DNA of 14,259 nt from Candidatus Zixiibacteriota bacterium (GCA_003641405.1 QNAF01000032.1:1-14259), one strand, 5' to 3'; counted from the first letter of the stretch, positions 1 through 7,861 are shown. Numbers and translations are program-made. Notes: generated from the letters alone by a model not told the origin.

Positions 1-204
1 AAACAGGGCGCAATCGACATTCTTCAGTAACTTAACAGTCCGATCCGGCAACGGGTTAGCTTCTGATTTCCAGAACTCCCAGCCGATATCGCCGTGTATG
101 TACTCGGCGTCGAGTCCGATCTTATCCAGAACGATTTTCGCCGCTTCCATGACATCATTGCCGACACCATCTCCGGGGAGCCACGCGATCTTATACTTGG
201 CCAT
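1..204 (-). CDS. Isocitrate/isopropylmalate dehydrogenase family, N-terminal part (cut by window edge)
   Basis: Only the first 68 codons are in the window; the rest lies left of base 1. The protein starts MAKYKIAWLPGDGVGNDVME. The LPGDG(V/I)G segment is the N-terminal nucleotide-binding signature of the NAD(P)-dependent beta-decarboxylating dehydrogenases (isocitrate, isopropylmalate, homoisocitrate). The following GDIGWEFWKSEANPLP resembles the NAD-type isocitrate dehydrogenase branch more than LeuB, but this short piece cannot fix the substrate. The ATG at 204-202 follows an AGGAGAG ribosome site. It sits 41 bases after the PorV-like gene on the same strand, so it may be the last seen gene of that operon, or have its own weak promoter in the gap. 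No signal peptide, so it is a cytoplasmic enzyme, most likely of the TCA cycle. Family is secure; exact enzyme is not. Confidence 0.85.
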   Translation of the reverse strand, partial: MAKYKIAWLPGDGVGNDVMEAAKIVLDKIGLDAEYIHGDIGWEFWKSEANPLPDRTVKLLKNVDCALF

Positions 205-245
205 TGACTTACTCTCCTACTTTCTATGAATGCAAATGAATATGA

Positions 246-1145
246 TTACAGACTAACTGTCAGATTGAACAGATGAGATGTTCCCAGCGCACCCGAGTAT
301 GGCACAAATGCGTACTCGACGGTGAAATTGCGTTGAACAAATGAGGCCCCGGCCGTGAAGCTCTTGGTGTCGTAGTTGGCCATGTACCCGGAACGAAGTG
401 CAAAATACTCATGCAACCAGGCTTCGGCTCCCAGATGCAAATGAAACTCGTCATCCAGTACGACAATATCCGCAGCACCGAGATAACGATTATACGTATA
501 TGATCCTCCCACTCTGTACGTCACCGGTAAGGCGATCTTAGCAGACTCAACACCGTCTACCGAACTAATCGTAAAATCGGAACCCAGGTTAGCAACCGAC
601 GCACCAACATTAACATCCGAGTTGACTTCATACAGCAAACCCAGGTCTGCGTTGAATGTCGAGCCCTGGTAAATATCGATTTTCTCGGCAAACCAGCCGA
701 ATGCAACGCCGGCTATAAGCTGATCGGTAACCTGGTAGGCGAACCCGGCTTTGAATGAAACATCGTGCAAATTGAACATGTAGTCCGGCTCAGAGGACGC
801 GGTAATTCCCCTGTGCTCAAGATTATCGTCGGCGGCATAACGAATACCGCCGTGCAACCATGAGCGCCCCGTCAAATTGGTTGCAAAATAGCCGGTTTCT
901 ATCCTGATATTGCTCCAGTACGCCAAATGGCTGAGCGAAACAGTGAATTTACTTGTCCGGGCTGCCGCTGCCGGGTTGTACGGCGATGAATTGGGACCAT
1001 CCAGGATCGAAACAAAGGCTCCTCCCATACCGGTCGGCCTGGCTCCAACTTCGACTTTCATCAATGCCAGTCCGTCCTGCGCCGACACCGAAACGGCCAT
1101 CAGCACCAACATAACAATCATTGCTTGTATTGATCTGCGTAACAT
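246..1145 (-). CDS. PorV/PorQ-family outer-membrane beta-barrel protein (second copy)
   Basis: A 299-residue exported protein. Residues 1-22 form a signal peptide (basic MLRR, hydrophobic core, SVSAQ cleavage region). The mature start carries the family hallmark: GARP at 34-37, MGG at 40-42, and NPAA at 57-60, the equivalent of the usual NPAG. The rest is alternating aromatic and polar beta-strand sequence, ending in NLTVSL, consistent with a membrane barrel (FadL-like fold). PorV-type proteins in Bacteroidota work with the type IX secretion system, carrying or shuttling secreted substrates at the outer membrane; other members are uncharacterised. The ATG at 1145 is preceded by an AGGTGAC ribosome site and lies 12 bases after the stop of the related gene upstream, so the two are co-transcribed. 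It is about 30 residues shorter than its neighbour, and the two differ widely after the N-terminal motif. Role in secretion is inferred. Confidence 0.8.
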   Translation of the reverse strand: MLRRSIQAMIVMLVLMAVSVSAQDGLALMKVEVGARPTGMGGAFVSILDGPNSSPYNPAAAARTSKFTVSLSHLAYWSNIRIETGYFATNLTGRSWLHGGIRYAADDNLEHRGITASSEPDYMFNLHDVSFKAGFAYQVTDQLIAGVAFGWFAEKIDIYQGSTFNADLGLLYEVNSDVNVGASVANLGSDFTISSVDGVESAKIALPVTYRVGGSYTYNRYLGAADIVVLDDEFHLHLGAEAWLHEYFALRSGYMANYDTKSFTAGASFVQRNFTVEYAFVPYSGALGTSHLFNLTVSL

Positions 1146-1157
1146 GTGTCACCTGGT

Positions 1158-2144
1158 CTAATGCAAAAGGTCAAATGAGAATATGTGCTCGGATCCTTCA
1201 TCGGCCTTGTCGGTCGTAAAGGCATAGTTTATGGCCAACAGGTGCTTGCCGATTTTGAAGAGATAGCCTGTACCGGCTGTCATTCGACCATCTGAAAAAC
1301 CAGCCCGCAGGGCAAACTCCGGACGCAGAAAATACTCCGCGCCAGCGTGAAACTCGGGAGTCTGTTCCAGGTTCTTAAGGAGATCACTGGCCAGAAGAAG
1401 TTTCCTCTCAAGAAAACGAGCGGAGACACCAATCCCTATCTCCAACGGCACCTTATCCTCAATTTCCCTGTCGAGATTCCGATTGGCTGTGTGCTCACTA
1501 TTGTAGTCACCGTTGTGCCACTTGTATCTTTTTGAGATGTTCTTCATCGTCAAACCAATCTTGATATCCCGCACCGGCATCTGATCTCGCTTGCTTCGAT
1601 CAACAAGTTGATCCACATAAAGGATAGCCCCAAAGTCGAATCCTACGGAGAAAGCCGTCATATCAGCCATTGCTGAGTGCAGGTAACAAATATTCGTGCC
1701 CAGCGCCAGGTATCGTTCAAACCGCTTGGCAAAGACAATTGCAAACTGGTGATTGGCCTGGTTGATATCCCACCCCAATGGGTAGCCATCGCTATCTCGC
1801 GCCTCGACCGACCCCGATCCGGCATATAGCCAGTGAACTCCCAGCGCAGACTGTCCCTGAATCGGGAAAGCTATTGTCGCGTATCCAAGAACCCTGTCAA
1901 GCTGCATAACTCGATAGGATGTACCAAACAGCGGCCTTTGAAGGTTGGCCAGCCCGGCAGGGTTAAACAGTGGCGCGGCACCGTCATCCGACACAGCCAG
2001 GTAAGCACCGCCCATAGCGGTCGGCCTGGCACCGGCAGGAACCTGGAGAAACGCTCCGGCGTAACCACCGTCAGCCTCAGCAGCATGTACCGACAGACAG
2101 CCGGCTGCTATTAGAAAAAGTGTGACCAGAACAATCTTTCGCAT
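1158..2144 (-). CDS. PorV/PorQ-family outer-membrane beta-barrel protein (first copy)
   Basis: A 328-residue exported protein. The N-terminus (MRKIVLVTLFLIAAGCLSVHAA) is a signal peptide, probably cut after about residue 22. It then shows the PorV/PorQ signature: GARP at 38-41, MGGAYLAVSDD at 44-54 and NPAGLA at 61-66. Strand-rich sequence follows, with the ending EFALRAGFSDGRMTAGTGY typical of this family's last barrel strands. A stretch around residues 180-230 is rich in charged residues and is probably an extracellular or periplasmic loop. The ATG at 2144 lies 11 bases after the stop of the large Asp-box gene, and the stop's last G is part of its ribosome site, so expression is probably coupled. 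A cysteine at 16 gives a poor lipobox (AAGC), but ordinary signal peptidase cleavage seems likelier. It is likely a surface or secretion-linked partner of the Asp-box protein encoded just upstream; this is inferred from order only. Confidence 0.82.
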   Translation of the reverse strand: MRKIVLVTLFLIAAGCLSVHAAEADGGYAGAFLQVPAGARPTAMGGAYLAVSDDGAAPLFNPAGLANLQRPLFGTSYRVMQLDRVLGYATIAFPIQGQSALGVHWLYAGSGSVEARDSDGYPLGWDINQANHQFAIVFAKRFERYLALGTNICYLHSAMADMTAFSVGFDFGAILYVDQLVDRSKRDQMPVRDIKIGLTMKNISKRYKWHNGDYNSEHTANRNLDREIEDKVPLEIGIGVSARFLERKLLLASDLLKNLEQTPEFHAGAEYFLRPEFALRAGFSDGRMTAGTGYLFKIGKHLLAINYAFTTDKADEGSEHIFSFDLLH

Positions 2145-2150
2145 CGTTCA

Positions 2151-2156
2151 CTCCTC
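2151..2156 (-). promoter_or_regulatory. Ribosome binding site of the first PorV-like gene, overlapping the upstream stop codon
   Basis: On the minus strand GAGGAG lies six bases before the ATG at 2144. Its first G is the last base of the TAG stop (2158-2156) of the Asp-box gene. A ribosome finishing the upstream gene therefore sits on the start site of the next one, which favours coupled translation. Confidence 0.7.
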
Positions 2157-4789
2157 TACGGAATCACAGCCAGCTTACCCCAACGGGTCTCGCCTGATTC
2201 ATATTCAACTTTGAAGTAGTAGACACCAACCGCAACCTCATCCCCCCGCCCGTTACGACCGTCCCAACTTATCCCCTGGTGCGATCCATCGGGATATGCC
2301 CCCGCAGCATGGTAGATATTGTCGATCGGACGAGCTACCAGTTTCATGGCGAAATCGTATATCTCAAGCGTCACGTATCCCGCCTGCTCCACAACGAAAT
2401 GGAAATCCAAATGCTGGCCCTGACCCGGCCTGAAAGGTACCGGAAAAGCGTACACTTCGTCGGCGGCGGTACCGAGATCAGATCGGGCGAACAGTTGTTG
2501 CACACCGAGACTGTCCAGCTTGATCCTGACGGTCCCGTCATCAGTGCCCACCCAGAGAAACGAGTCAACAACAGCAACGCCGATGACGGCGGTTTCGGGG
2601 TCAACCATTGCTTCGCCGCTTGCAGAATCATACAGCGGAATCGTCTGCCATTCGCTAACCAGCGTGTCGGCATCGCGCTCACCGTTATGGAGCAACAACC
2701 CCCAATTGGTAGCGGCAAAAACGGAATTTCCGACAAACGCGAAGTTCCAGGCGTACACATCGGGAAGGACATTCTGCCAGACCAGCGTAGTGCCAATCGT
2801 ATCTCCGAGAGTGTCGGTGACAGGTCTATATTCGGCCACGGAAAGACCCGTGCCACCATACTCGCCAGGACGGCACGATGCCCAAACGAGAGCAGGTTCT
2901 CCGGGGTCCTGATACTGAATACCCAGGGCAGGGATAAAATCACCAGCAAGGCCGCGGTTGCTGCCAAAATAGTTATATCGTATCCCGAGGTCTTCCTGGA
3001 GTGTGTCAGTAAGACCACGTACAATATTGAAAGTTCTGCCAGCGTCGTGCGATATCGCCACCCCGTCGTGCGAGCCGAATACAATCGTGTCGCCACGAAC
3101 TTCTACGGTCGTAACGGTATCTCCATCCAGCGAAGCTATCACAAGGGTGTCCTGATACTGGTTTGCATGAAATGTGCGATCCGGATTATACCCGAAAGTT
3201 GTGAACCGAATCCCTTCGTGCCCCACTACGAAAGCGGTATCACCATAGAAGTTCACATCGTAAGTGACCGTCTGAACCTGGAAGTGTGCCGTATCGAAAT
3301 ACGTTCCCGTGGAATCCGTGACCCAGCGTGCCCGGCCAACTATCGGAGACCCACCTTCGCCAAGGGGATGATGAACGGTCCAGATAGCAACTGAATCAAC
3401 CTGGCCAAGCGTATCAACGAGATACTGAGGCTTTACACGGGTTATCCGAGAAGAACTGTAGTTGAGATCCTCGGGGTAGTATTGGTGAAACGTCGAAAGC
3501 GTATCGCCGAGAGAATCAAGTCGAAGTTCGACATACCCTGAGTCTGTCCCCAGCAATAGCGTATCACCCATCGCCCAAACTGCGTTCACGGCGTTAATGG
3601 CTGCGCTGGAATCATCCGTACGAACCATGACTCGTGTCAAGTCGCTCTGAGCTGTGTCCAGAGATACGTACAGGCCAGCCTCACGACCGGCGATATACAG
3701 ACGGTCTCTCAGCACTGCAAAATCCGCAACCGAACCTTCGCTGGTGAATTCATGCAGCGGCGTGAAGCTCTCCCCCTGATCGGTGGAGACAACCAGATCG
3801 GCCACATCAGTCACAGTGTCGATAGTGCCAACCAGCAGATACTCACCAATATTTGTAAGAGCAGTGACTTCCTGACCACCCAGACCATTCATATCAAACT
3901 TCGTTGAGAACGGCCTGCCGGCAAGAGTACCGATTGACAGCCCACGATCCCCACCAACAAACAGTGTGCTCGGCACATCGCCGGAGCAGGTATCACAGAA
4001 GGCAACACGATTGACCCAGTGAAGATAAGGGTTCCCCTTCTGGCTGGGAGGCACAAAAACGAACTGTTTGACACCCCCGGCCGTGCCCGCCCACAGAAAC
4101 AGGGAATCGCCATGCGAGGTATCAACAGCACAGGAGAAATACCGATTGTGGAATGATGGAGTTACCGGAGAGTTGAATTCAACCGAGTCCCCCTGCGTGC
4201 GGAAAATACGACGCCAGTTCTGGCCACCATCTTGTGAAGCCAGCAGTCCACCGGCAAAAGCCGTAAAGAACAGCCAATCCACATCGTCGCCGGAGGAACG
4301 ACAATCCAGGAATCCTTCGTCATAATGACCGTCTATGTCATAGATAGTCCGGTCGCCACCCCAGACATACTTGATATCAAGTCCGTCAGGACCGAAATTG
4401 ATCCGGGTCCAGGTGGCGCCGTTGTCGTCCGAGTACTCAAGCCCATCCGAAAGCGATGTCAGGCTCCCGGAGATCATTTCCTCATGCGTACCGGCCACCC
4501 AGAGGGTGTCACCAGTGGAATAGATGGCCGACAGGTTCTCAGAGTATAAACCGTTGTTAACACTGCACTCATACCAGCTAAGCCCGGCGTCAAAAGAGTA
4601 ATTCAACCCCCGACCTGTTACCAGCCAGACGCCGGTTGAGTCCTTGCCATGCGCAATGACGTCAATGGCCGTGTTTGATGTTATCCCCGACGGAGAGTCA
4701 GCCTGCAACTCGAATGTCTCAGCCACTTCTGCGGCTGCAACGCCGGGTAACAGACATACAATCAGGAGCAATCTGGACCAGGTTCTCAC
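2156..4789 (-). CDS. Secreted Asp-box (BNR/Ycf48-like) beta-propeller protein with C-terminal FlgD/T9SS-like domain
   Basis: An 877-residue exported protein. A signal peptide (MRTWSRLLLIVCLLPGVAAA) is probably cut after residue 20. Five Asp-box motifs of the S-x-D-x-G-x-x-(W/F) type are visible, starting at S65, S120, S185, S335 and S580 (for example SDDNGATW and SQDGGQNW). These mark beta-propeller blades, as in sialidase, sortilin and Ycf48-like proteins. Repeated short stretches such as LLVGT, LWVGTD and LYIAG are further blade strands. Residues about 779-877 form a FlgD-like Ig domain: AFPVPFRPGQG, then SWDGRNGRGDEVAVGVYYFKV. This is the fold used as a C-terminal sorting or anchoring domain in many secreted FCB proteins. 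No catalytic sialidase residues are evident, so a binding or structural role is more likely than an enzyme. The start is GTG at 4789, supported by GGAG six bases upstream and by the position of the signal peptide. It is the first gene of the operon leading into two PorV-like genes. Confidence 0.8.
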   Translation of the reverse strand: MRTWSRLLLIVCLLPGVAAAEVAETFELQADSPSGITSNTAIDVIAHGKDSTGVWLVTGRGLNYSFDAGLSWYECSVNNGLYSENLSAIYSTGDTLWVAGTHEEMISGSLTSLSDGLEYSDDNGATWTRINFGPDGLDIKYVWGGDRTIYDIDGHYDEGFLDCRSSGDDVDWLFFTAFAGGLLASQDGGQNWRRIFRTQGDSVEFNSPVTPSFHNRYFSCAVDTSHGDSLFLWAGTAGGVKQFVFVPPSQKGNPYLHWVNRVAFCDTCSGDVPSTLFVGGDRGLSIGTLAGRPFSTKFDMNGLGGQEVTALTNIGEYLLVGTIDTVTDVADLVVSTDQGESFTPLHEFTSEGSVADFAVLRDRLYIAGREAGLYVSLDTAQSDLTRVMVRTDDSSAAINAVNAVWAMGDTLLLGTDSGYVELRLDSLGDTLSTFHQYYPEDLNYSSSRITRVKPQYLVDTLGQVDSVAIWTVHHPLGEGGSPIVGRARWVTDSTGTYFDTAHFQVQTVTYDVNFYGDTAFVVGHEGIRFTTFGYNPDRTFHANQYQDTLVIASLDGDTVTTVEVRGDTIVFGSHDGVAISHDAGRTFNIVRGLTDTLQEDLGIRYNYFGSNRGLAGDFIPALGIQYQDPGEPALVWASCRPGEYGGTGLSVAEYRPVTDTLGDTIGTTLVWQNVLPDVYAWNFAFVGNSVFAATNWGLLLHNGERDADTLVSEWQTIPLYDSASGEAMVDPETAVIGVAVVDSFLWVGTDDGTVRIKLDSLGVQQLFARSDLGTAADEVYAFPVPFRPGQGQHLDFHFVVEQAGYVTLEIYDFAMKLVARPIDNIYHAAGAYPDGSHQGISWDGRNGRGDEVAVGVYYFKVEYESGETRWGKLAVIP

Positions 4790-5060
4790 TACTCACTCCA
4801 TTCAAAAAAGCCCATTATCTCGGTGCCGTAACATACCGTTCACTGAGCAGGGTCAATACTATGCTTCTTGTTTAACTTCCATTTCCAAAAGCCGCTCAAC
4901 GGCCGGTTCGGAGTTCCTCACTGCCAAAGAACATAATAAACCGGTAGCGGCAAGGCAACGTTTTTGGCGCTCATCCGAACCGGCCTCGCTCTTTCAACTC
5001 TTTGACCGACCGAGAGTTCCATCTTAGCAGCCCCATCGGACCGAAAACCGCAAAGCTCCA

Positions 5061-5089
5061 ATTATAGATTTGACACTTTCGAACCTCAG
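5061..5089 (-). promoter_or_regulatory. Possible promoter for the Asp-box/PorV operon (weak)
   Basis: On the minus strand an exact TATAAT lies at 5066-5061. The hexamer 17 bases upstream (CTGAGG, 5089-5084) matches TTGACA at only three positions. It would give a leader of about 265 bases. It overlaps the -35 box of the rightward promoter, so the two would compete for polymerase. An alternative nearer the gene is TTGACC at 4856-4851 with TATGTT 15 bases downstream, also imperfect. Neither is certain. Confidence 0.3.
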
Positions 5090-5098
5090 CCATATATA
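5070..5098 (+). promoter_or_regulatory. Sigma70-type promoter of the PKD lipoprotein gene
   Basis: An exact TTGACA (5070-5075) is followed after 17 bases by TATATA (5093-5098), four of six to TATAAT. Transcription would start near 5105, leaving a leader of about 29 bases before the ATG at 5134. This is the best promoter-like match in the window. Confidence 0.6.
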
Positions 5099-5133
5099 GG
5101 TGTACCATATCCTATAAGCATGGATTGAAGTTA

Positions 5134-6546
5134 ATGACGAAAACCAGACTCATTTGTGGATTCCCTGTCGCCCTGGCCCTGCTGATTCTGTTAGTGCTGG
5201 GTTGCGACGAACTCATTACCGAAGTCAACGAGTACACGATAGCCGGGCACCCCACTGCCGATTTCACGGTCAGCCCCAGCTCCGGATGCATACCCCTCAC
5301 CGTAGAGTTCACCGACGCCTCCATCGGCCCGATCGTTAAGTGGGAGTGGGAATTTGGAGACGGAGAAACAACCATACTCGACACAACTAACTTCAGCAGC
5401 ATCACCCATATTTATGAGAATGCTGGGTCTTACACTGTCAAACTGACCGTCTCCGACGCCATAGATGGCAGCGACGCAGAGGTCAAGAAACGCTGTGTTA
5501 TCGCCGGTCATTCAATCGACACCTTCTCGTTCACACCGGATTCCGTCTGCCCTGGCGTGGAAATAGCTTTTACTCCTCTGAACTATGGCGGCATTTCAAC
5601 GTGGAGTTGGAATTTCGGCGGCGACGGCACATCCACCGACTCAACCCCGACACACGAATTCAGCGCATCCGGTGATTACGTGGTCACACTGACCGCAACA
5701 GGAGACTGTGGCGAGGCTATCCTGACCAACACCGTTCATATCCTGCCGTGCGCGGAGACCGCCATCTGGGCTGATGTTCACGAGGGTTGCGTCCCGTTTA
5801 ATGTCCAGTTCAACGATAGCTCGATTGTTCCTGACACCGGTGAGGTCATTGACTCCTGGGACTGGAGTTTTGGTGATGGCGGAACATCGACTGCGCAGGA
5901 CCCCAAATACACCTATACTGACGCCGGCACCCACGTTGTCACACTTACAACTACTATACAGGGAGGCGGAACAACTTCGGCTACTGACACCATAATCGCC
6001 CACGGAGTGTTGCAAGCTGACTTCACCGGCAGCCCGACCGAGGATTGCTACTCACCCTCCAGACAGTTCCTGGTCAAGTTCAACAGTACGTCGACAGGCA
6101 CGATCGACAGCCTTGAGTGGGACTTCGGCGATGGAACTGTTGCATACAATGACACCAGCCCCATTCATGCCTATACGGACCCTGACGCGTACACTGTGAC
6201 ACTCACAGCATGGGGCTGCGAAGAGGCAGAATCCGTAATGCCGAAGACTGATTTCGTGATTCTGTGGGACACTTTGGATACGGCTCTGATTTATATCAGT
6301 AACTTGCCTGCTGTCGATACCGGTTACGTTGATGTTTCCTATACCTTTACAGACACTTCTGGGGGGATGATCGACAACTGGTTTTGGACTTTTGATGAGG
6401 CGAGCGACACGAGTATTCAAAGCACTGCTACACATACGTTCACTGACACCGGATTGTACTCAATACGTCTAACCATCAGCAATATGTGTGATTCGGCAAG
6501 TACTGCAAAGCCTCTCCAGATTGTACCGGTCCCTCCAACAAAGTAG
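5134..6546 (+). CDS. Lipoprotein with five PKD domains
   Basis: A 470-residue exported protein. Residues 1-23 form a lipoprotein signal peptide with lipobox VLGC and the lipidated cysteine at C24. Aspartate follows at +2, which in enteric bacteria retains lipoproteins in the inner membrane; that rule may not hold here. Five PKD (Ig-like) domains follow, each with the aromatic-x-(W/F)-x-F core: WEWEFGDGETT (about 70-80), WSWNFGGDGTST (157-168), WDWSFGDGGTST (242-253), LEWDFGDGT (327-335) and a diverged NWFWTFDEASDTS (415-427). Each repeat ends in a Y/F-x-V-x-L-T strand. Most carry cysteines near the first strand. PKD arrays act as rigid spacers or protein/carbohydrate-binding surfaces; no enzyme domain is attached. 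ATG 5134 was chosen over an in-frame TTG at 5125 because it begins a normal signal peptide and has GGA eight to nine bases upstream. It is monocistronic, with its own promoter and terminator. Confidence 0.85.
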   Translation: MTKTRLICGFPVALALLILLVLGCDELITEVNEYTIAGHPTADFTVSPSSGCIPLTVEFTDASIGPIVKWEWEFGDGETTILDTTNFSSITHIYENAGSYTVKLTVSDAIDGSDAEVKKRCVIAGHSIDTFSFTPDSVCPGVEIAFTPLNYGGISTWSWNFGGDGTSTDSTPTHEFSASGDYVVTLTATGDCGEAILTNTVHILPCAETAIWADVHEGCVPFNVQFNDSSIVPDTGEVIDSWDWSFGDGGTSTAQDPKYTYTDAGTHVVTLTTTIQGGGTTSATDTIIAHGVLQADFTGSPTEDCYSPSRQFLVKFNSTSTGTIDSLEWDFGDGTVAYNDTSPIHAYTDPDAYTVTLTAWGCEEAESVMPKTDFVILWDTLDTALIYISNLPAVDTGYVDVSYTFTDTSGGMIDNWFWTFDEASDTSIQSTATHTFTDTGLYSIRLTISNMCDSASTAKPLQIVPVPPTK

Positions 6547-6564
6547 CACATCAGGACAAATCAA

Positions 6565-6594
6565 AACGCCCGCCGACTTAGGTCAGCGGGCGTT
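6565..6594. terminator. Rho-independent terminator shared by the PKD gene and etfA
   Basis: A nine-base perfect outer stem, AACGCCCGC (6565-6573) with GCGGGCGTT (6586-6594), continues past one C/A mismatch into a three-base inner stem and a TTAG loop. On the plus strand ATTTATTT follows. On the minus strand TTTTGATTTG follows. It sits between convergent stops (6546 and 6622), so it can serve both genes. Confidence 0.85.
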
Positions 6595-6621
6595 ATTTAT
6601 TTCTGTTTGATATGTATAGAA

Positions 6622-7584
6622 TCAGCCTAGTTCGGCTTTGAACTTCTTAGTCAGAGCGGGAACAACCTCAAAGAGGTCGCCGACTATCCCATAGCTGGCA
6701 ACGTTGAAAATGGGGGCGTCTTTATCCTTGTTGATAGCCACAATGTACTGTGATGAGCGCATCCCCACCAGGTGCTGAATGGCCCCGGAGATTCCGACCG
6801 CTATATAGAGTTTGGGGTTGACCGTCCGCCCTGTCTGGCCGACCTGGGTCGAGTACGCTATCCAGTCGGCATCAACAACGGCGCGGGAAGAACCGACAGC
6901 AGCACCAAGCGAGTCCGCAAGGTCCTTAACGAGTTGAACGTGCTCTGCTCCTCGGATTCCACGTCCGGCAGAAACAATGATGTCAGCCTCAGCCAGATTG
7001 ACCTCCCCTGTTCCACCACCGGCACTTTCCGTCACAGTCACACGAGACTCAAAACAGCTATCTGCAACCGTCTCAGAAACCACTTCCCCGTCTCCCTCTG
7101 TTGATTCAGGGAAAATCTTTGGCCTGACAGTAACAAAATACGGCTTGTCGGCGGCTTTCGAACCTACTTTGGCGATGACCGAACCACCGTAACAGGGTCT
7201 GGTCATTACCAGTCTGTCTCCTTCGACAGCTATACCGGTAACTTCCGAAGTCATGGTTCCACCTATAAGACCGGCCAACCGTCCGAAAAGCGCCCGACCG
7301 TAGAATGTTGCGGGGCCAAGGACCAGGCCTGGAGAGTGTTTGCCAATCAGCTCTGCTATAACCTTGGCATAGATTTCTTCGTTGAAGAAGCCCAAAGCAG
7401 GGTTGGAAACGGCCAGTACCTTACCAGCACCGCGCGAAACCAGGTCAGCCGCGGGCTTGTCAGCATCAGTAGCAAGAACCGCTGTGATAATGTCGTCCCC
7501 AAGCGATCTGGCAGCAGATATCAGTTCGTAAGTAGCCGAAATCGGTTGATTGTCTTTTGAAAGCGCAACTACGAGTGTTTTCAT
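6622..7584 (-). CDS. etfA: Electron transfer flavoprotein, alpha subunit
   Basis: A 320-residue protein, the usual EtfA length. The N-terminal domain (1 to about 190) has the nucleotide-binding-like fold shared with EtfB, including the conserved LVLGPATFYGRALFGRLAG segment and RPCYGGSVIAKV near 129-140. The C-terminal FAD domain is typical: SAGRGI (205-210), GSSRAVVDADW (231-241), QVGQTGRTVNP (247-257), GISGAIQHLVGM (264-275), INKDKDAPIF (284-293) and YGIVGDLFEVVP (298-309). EtfAB carries electrons from acyl-CoA and related dehydrogenases to the quinone pool. The ATG at 7584 follows GAGAGG at a spacing of seven to eight bases. The partner etfB normally lies directly upstream; here that position is non-coding and is followed by a divergent gene, so EtfB must be encoded elsewhere. 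No feature suggests a broken gene. Confidence 0.95.
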   Translation of the reverse strand: MKTLVVALSKDNQPISATYELISAARSLGDDIITAVLATDADKPAADLVSRGAGKVLAVSNPALGFFNEEIYAKVIAELIGKHSPGLVLGPATFYGRALFGRLAGLIGGTMTSEVTGIAVEGDRLVMTRPCYGGSVIAKVGSKAADKPYFVTVRPKIFPESTEGDGEVVSETVADSCFESRVTVTESAGGGTGEVNLAEADIIVSAGRGIRGAEHVQLVKDLADSLGAAVGSSRAVVDADWIAYSTQVGQTGRTVNPKLYIAVGISGAIQHLVGMRSSQYIVAINKDKDAPIFNVASYGIVGDLFEVVPALTKKFKAELG

Positions 7585-7633
7585 CAGGTAACCTCTCTAT
7601 TCCTCAGCAACATGGTGACGAATATAGGCGTGT

Positions 7634-7663
7634 ATTATCCGGCAGGCAAGGCATATCTGCCAA
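7634..7663 (-). promoter_or_regulatory. Sigma70-type promoter of etfA
   Basis: On the minus strand TTGGCA (7663-7658, five of six to consensus) is followed after 18 bases by GATAAT (7639-7634, five of six). Transcription would begin near 7627, about 43 bases before the etfA ATG. This fits etfA being transcribed alone. Confidence 0.55.
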
Positions 7664-7854
7664 TGTAGCGGTGGTACCTCAACAATCAGTTTTCTGCACG
7701 GAAGACCCTGCAAGAGCTTGGTTTAAGTTTCTTACGCTGCTGCCGACAATATAGGAAGAATATGGCCGTCAGTCTGTCTGGACGATACCAGATAGGGAAC
7801 ATCCGGCTTTCGCCAGACGGTCGTGTATAGAGTACTGCCAGTTGAAGAGAAGCC

Positions 7855-7861
7855 GAAAGGG
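7855..7861 (+). promoter_or_regulatory. Ribosome binding site fixing the start of the FHA gene
   Basis: GAAAGGG lies seven bases before the ATG at 7869. An in-frame TTG at 7842 would place this site inside the coding region and add residues that no FHA domain needs, so 7869 is preferred. I found no convincing promoter for this gene in the 284-base gap 7585-7868. Confidence 0.65.

Larger units (their letters stand above)
4790..5133. other. Non-coding divergent intergenic region
   Basis: These 344 bases separate the divergent Asp-box and PKD-lipoprotein genes. The right end holds a clear promoter for the PKD gene. The remainder has no convincing coding frame and no RNA-gene-like fold that I could recognise. 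The segment from about 4890 to 5000 is rich in CCGG/CGGCC-type words (for example AACGGCCGGTT), but these do not form a convincing operator. Confidence 0.6.

Noticed and set aside
2097..2099. Cysteine 16 of the first PorV-like protein as a lipidation site
   Set aside because: The -3 residue is Ala, the site falls inside the signal peptide, and a normal VHAA cleavage site follows; barrels of this family are not lipoproteins.
2279..3394. Long plus-strand open frame of 371 codons antisense to the Asp-box gene
   Set aside because: Its translation has no signal, domain or regular composition, while the minus-strand frame has a signal peptide, Asp boxes and a FlgD-like tail throughout. It is a shadow of the real gene.
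4885..5000. CCGG/CGGCC-rich words as an operator or repeat array
   Set aside because: The copies differ in sequence and spacing, and no symmetric site of useful length emerges.
4644..5027. Plus-strand open frame of 127 codons across the divergent intergenic region
   Set aside because: It begins inside the opposite-strand gene's signal peptide region, has no ribosome site and a composition unlike the neighbours.
5120..5128. Two-codon upstream ORF (ATG GAT TGA) just before the PKD lipoprotein start
   Set aside because: No ribosome site precedes it and it would start about 15 bases into the leader; most likely chance.
7690..7850. Plus-strand promoter for the FHA operon (for example TATAGG at 7750-7755)
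   Set aside because: No hexamer near -35 at a normal spacing matches TTGACA beyond chance, so I made no call.
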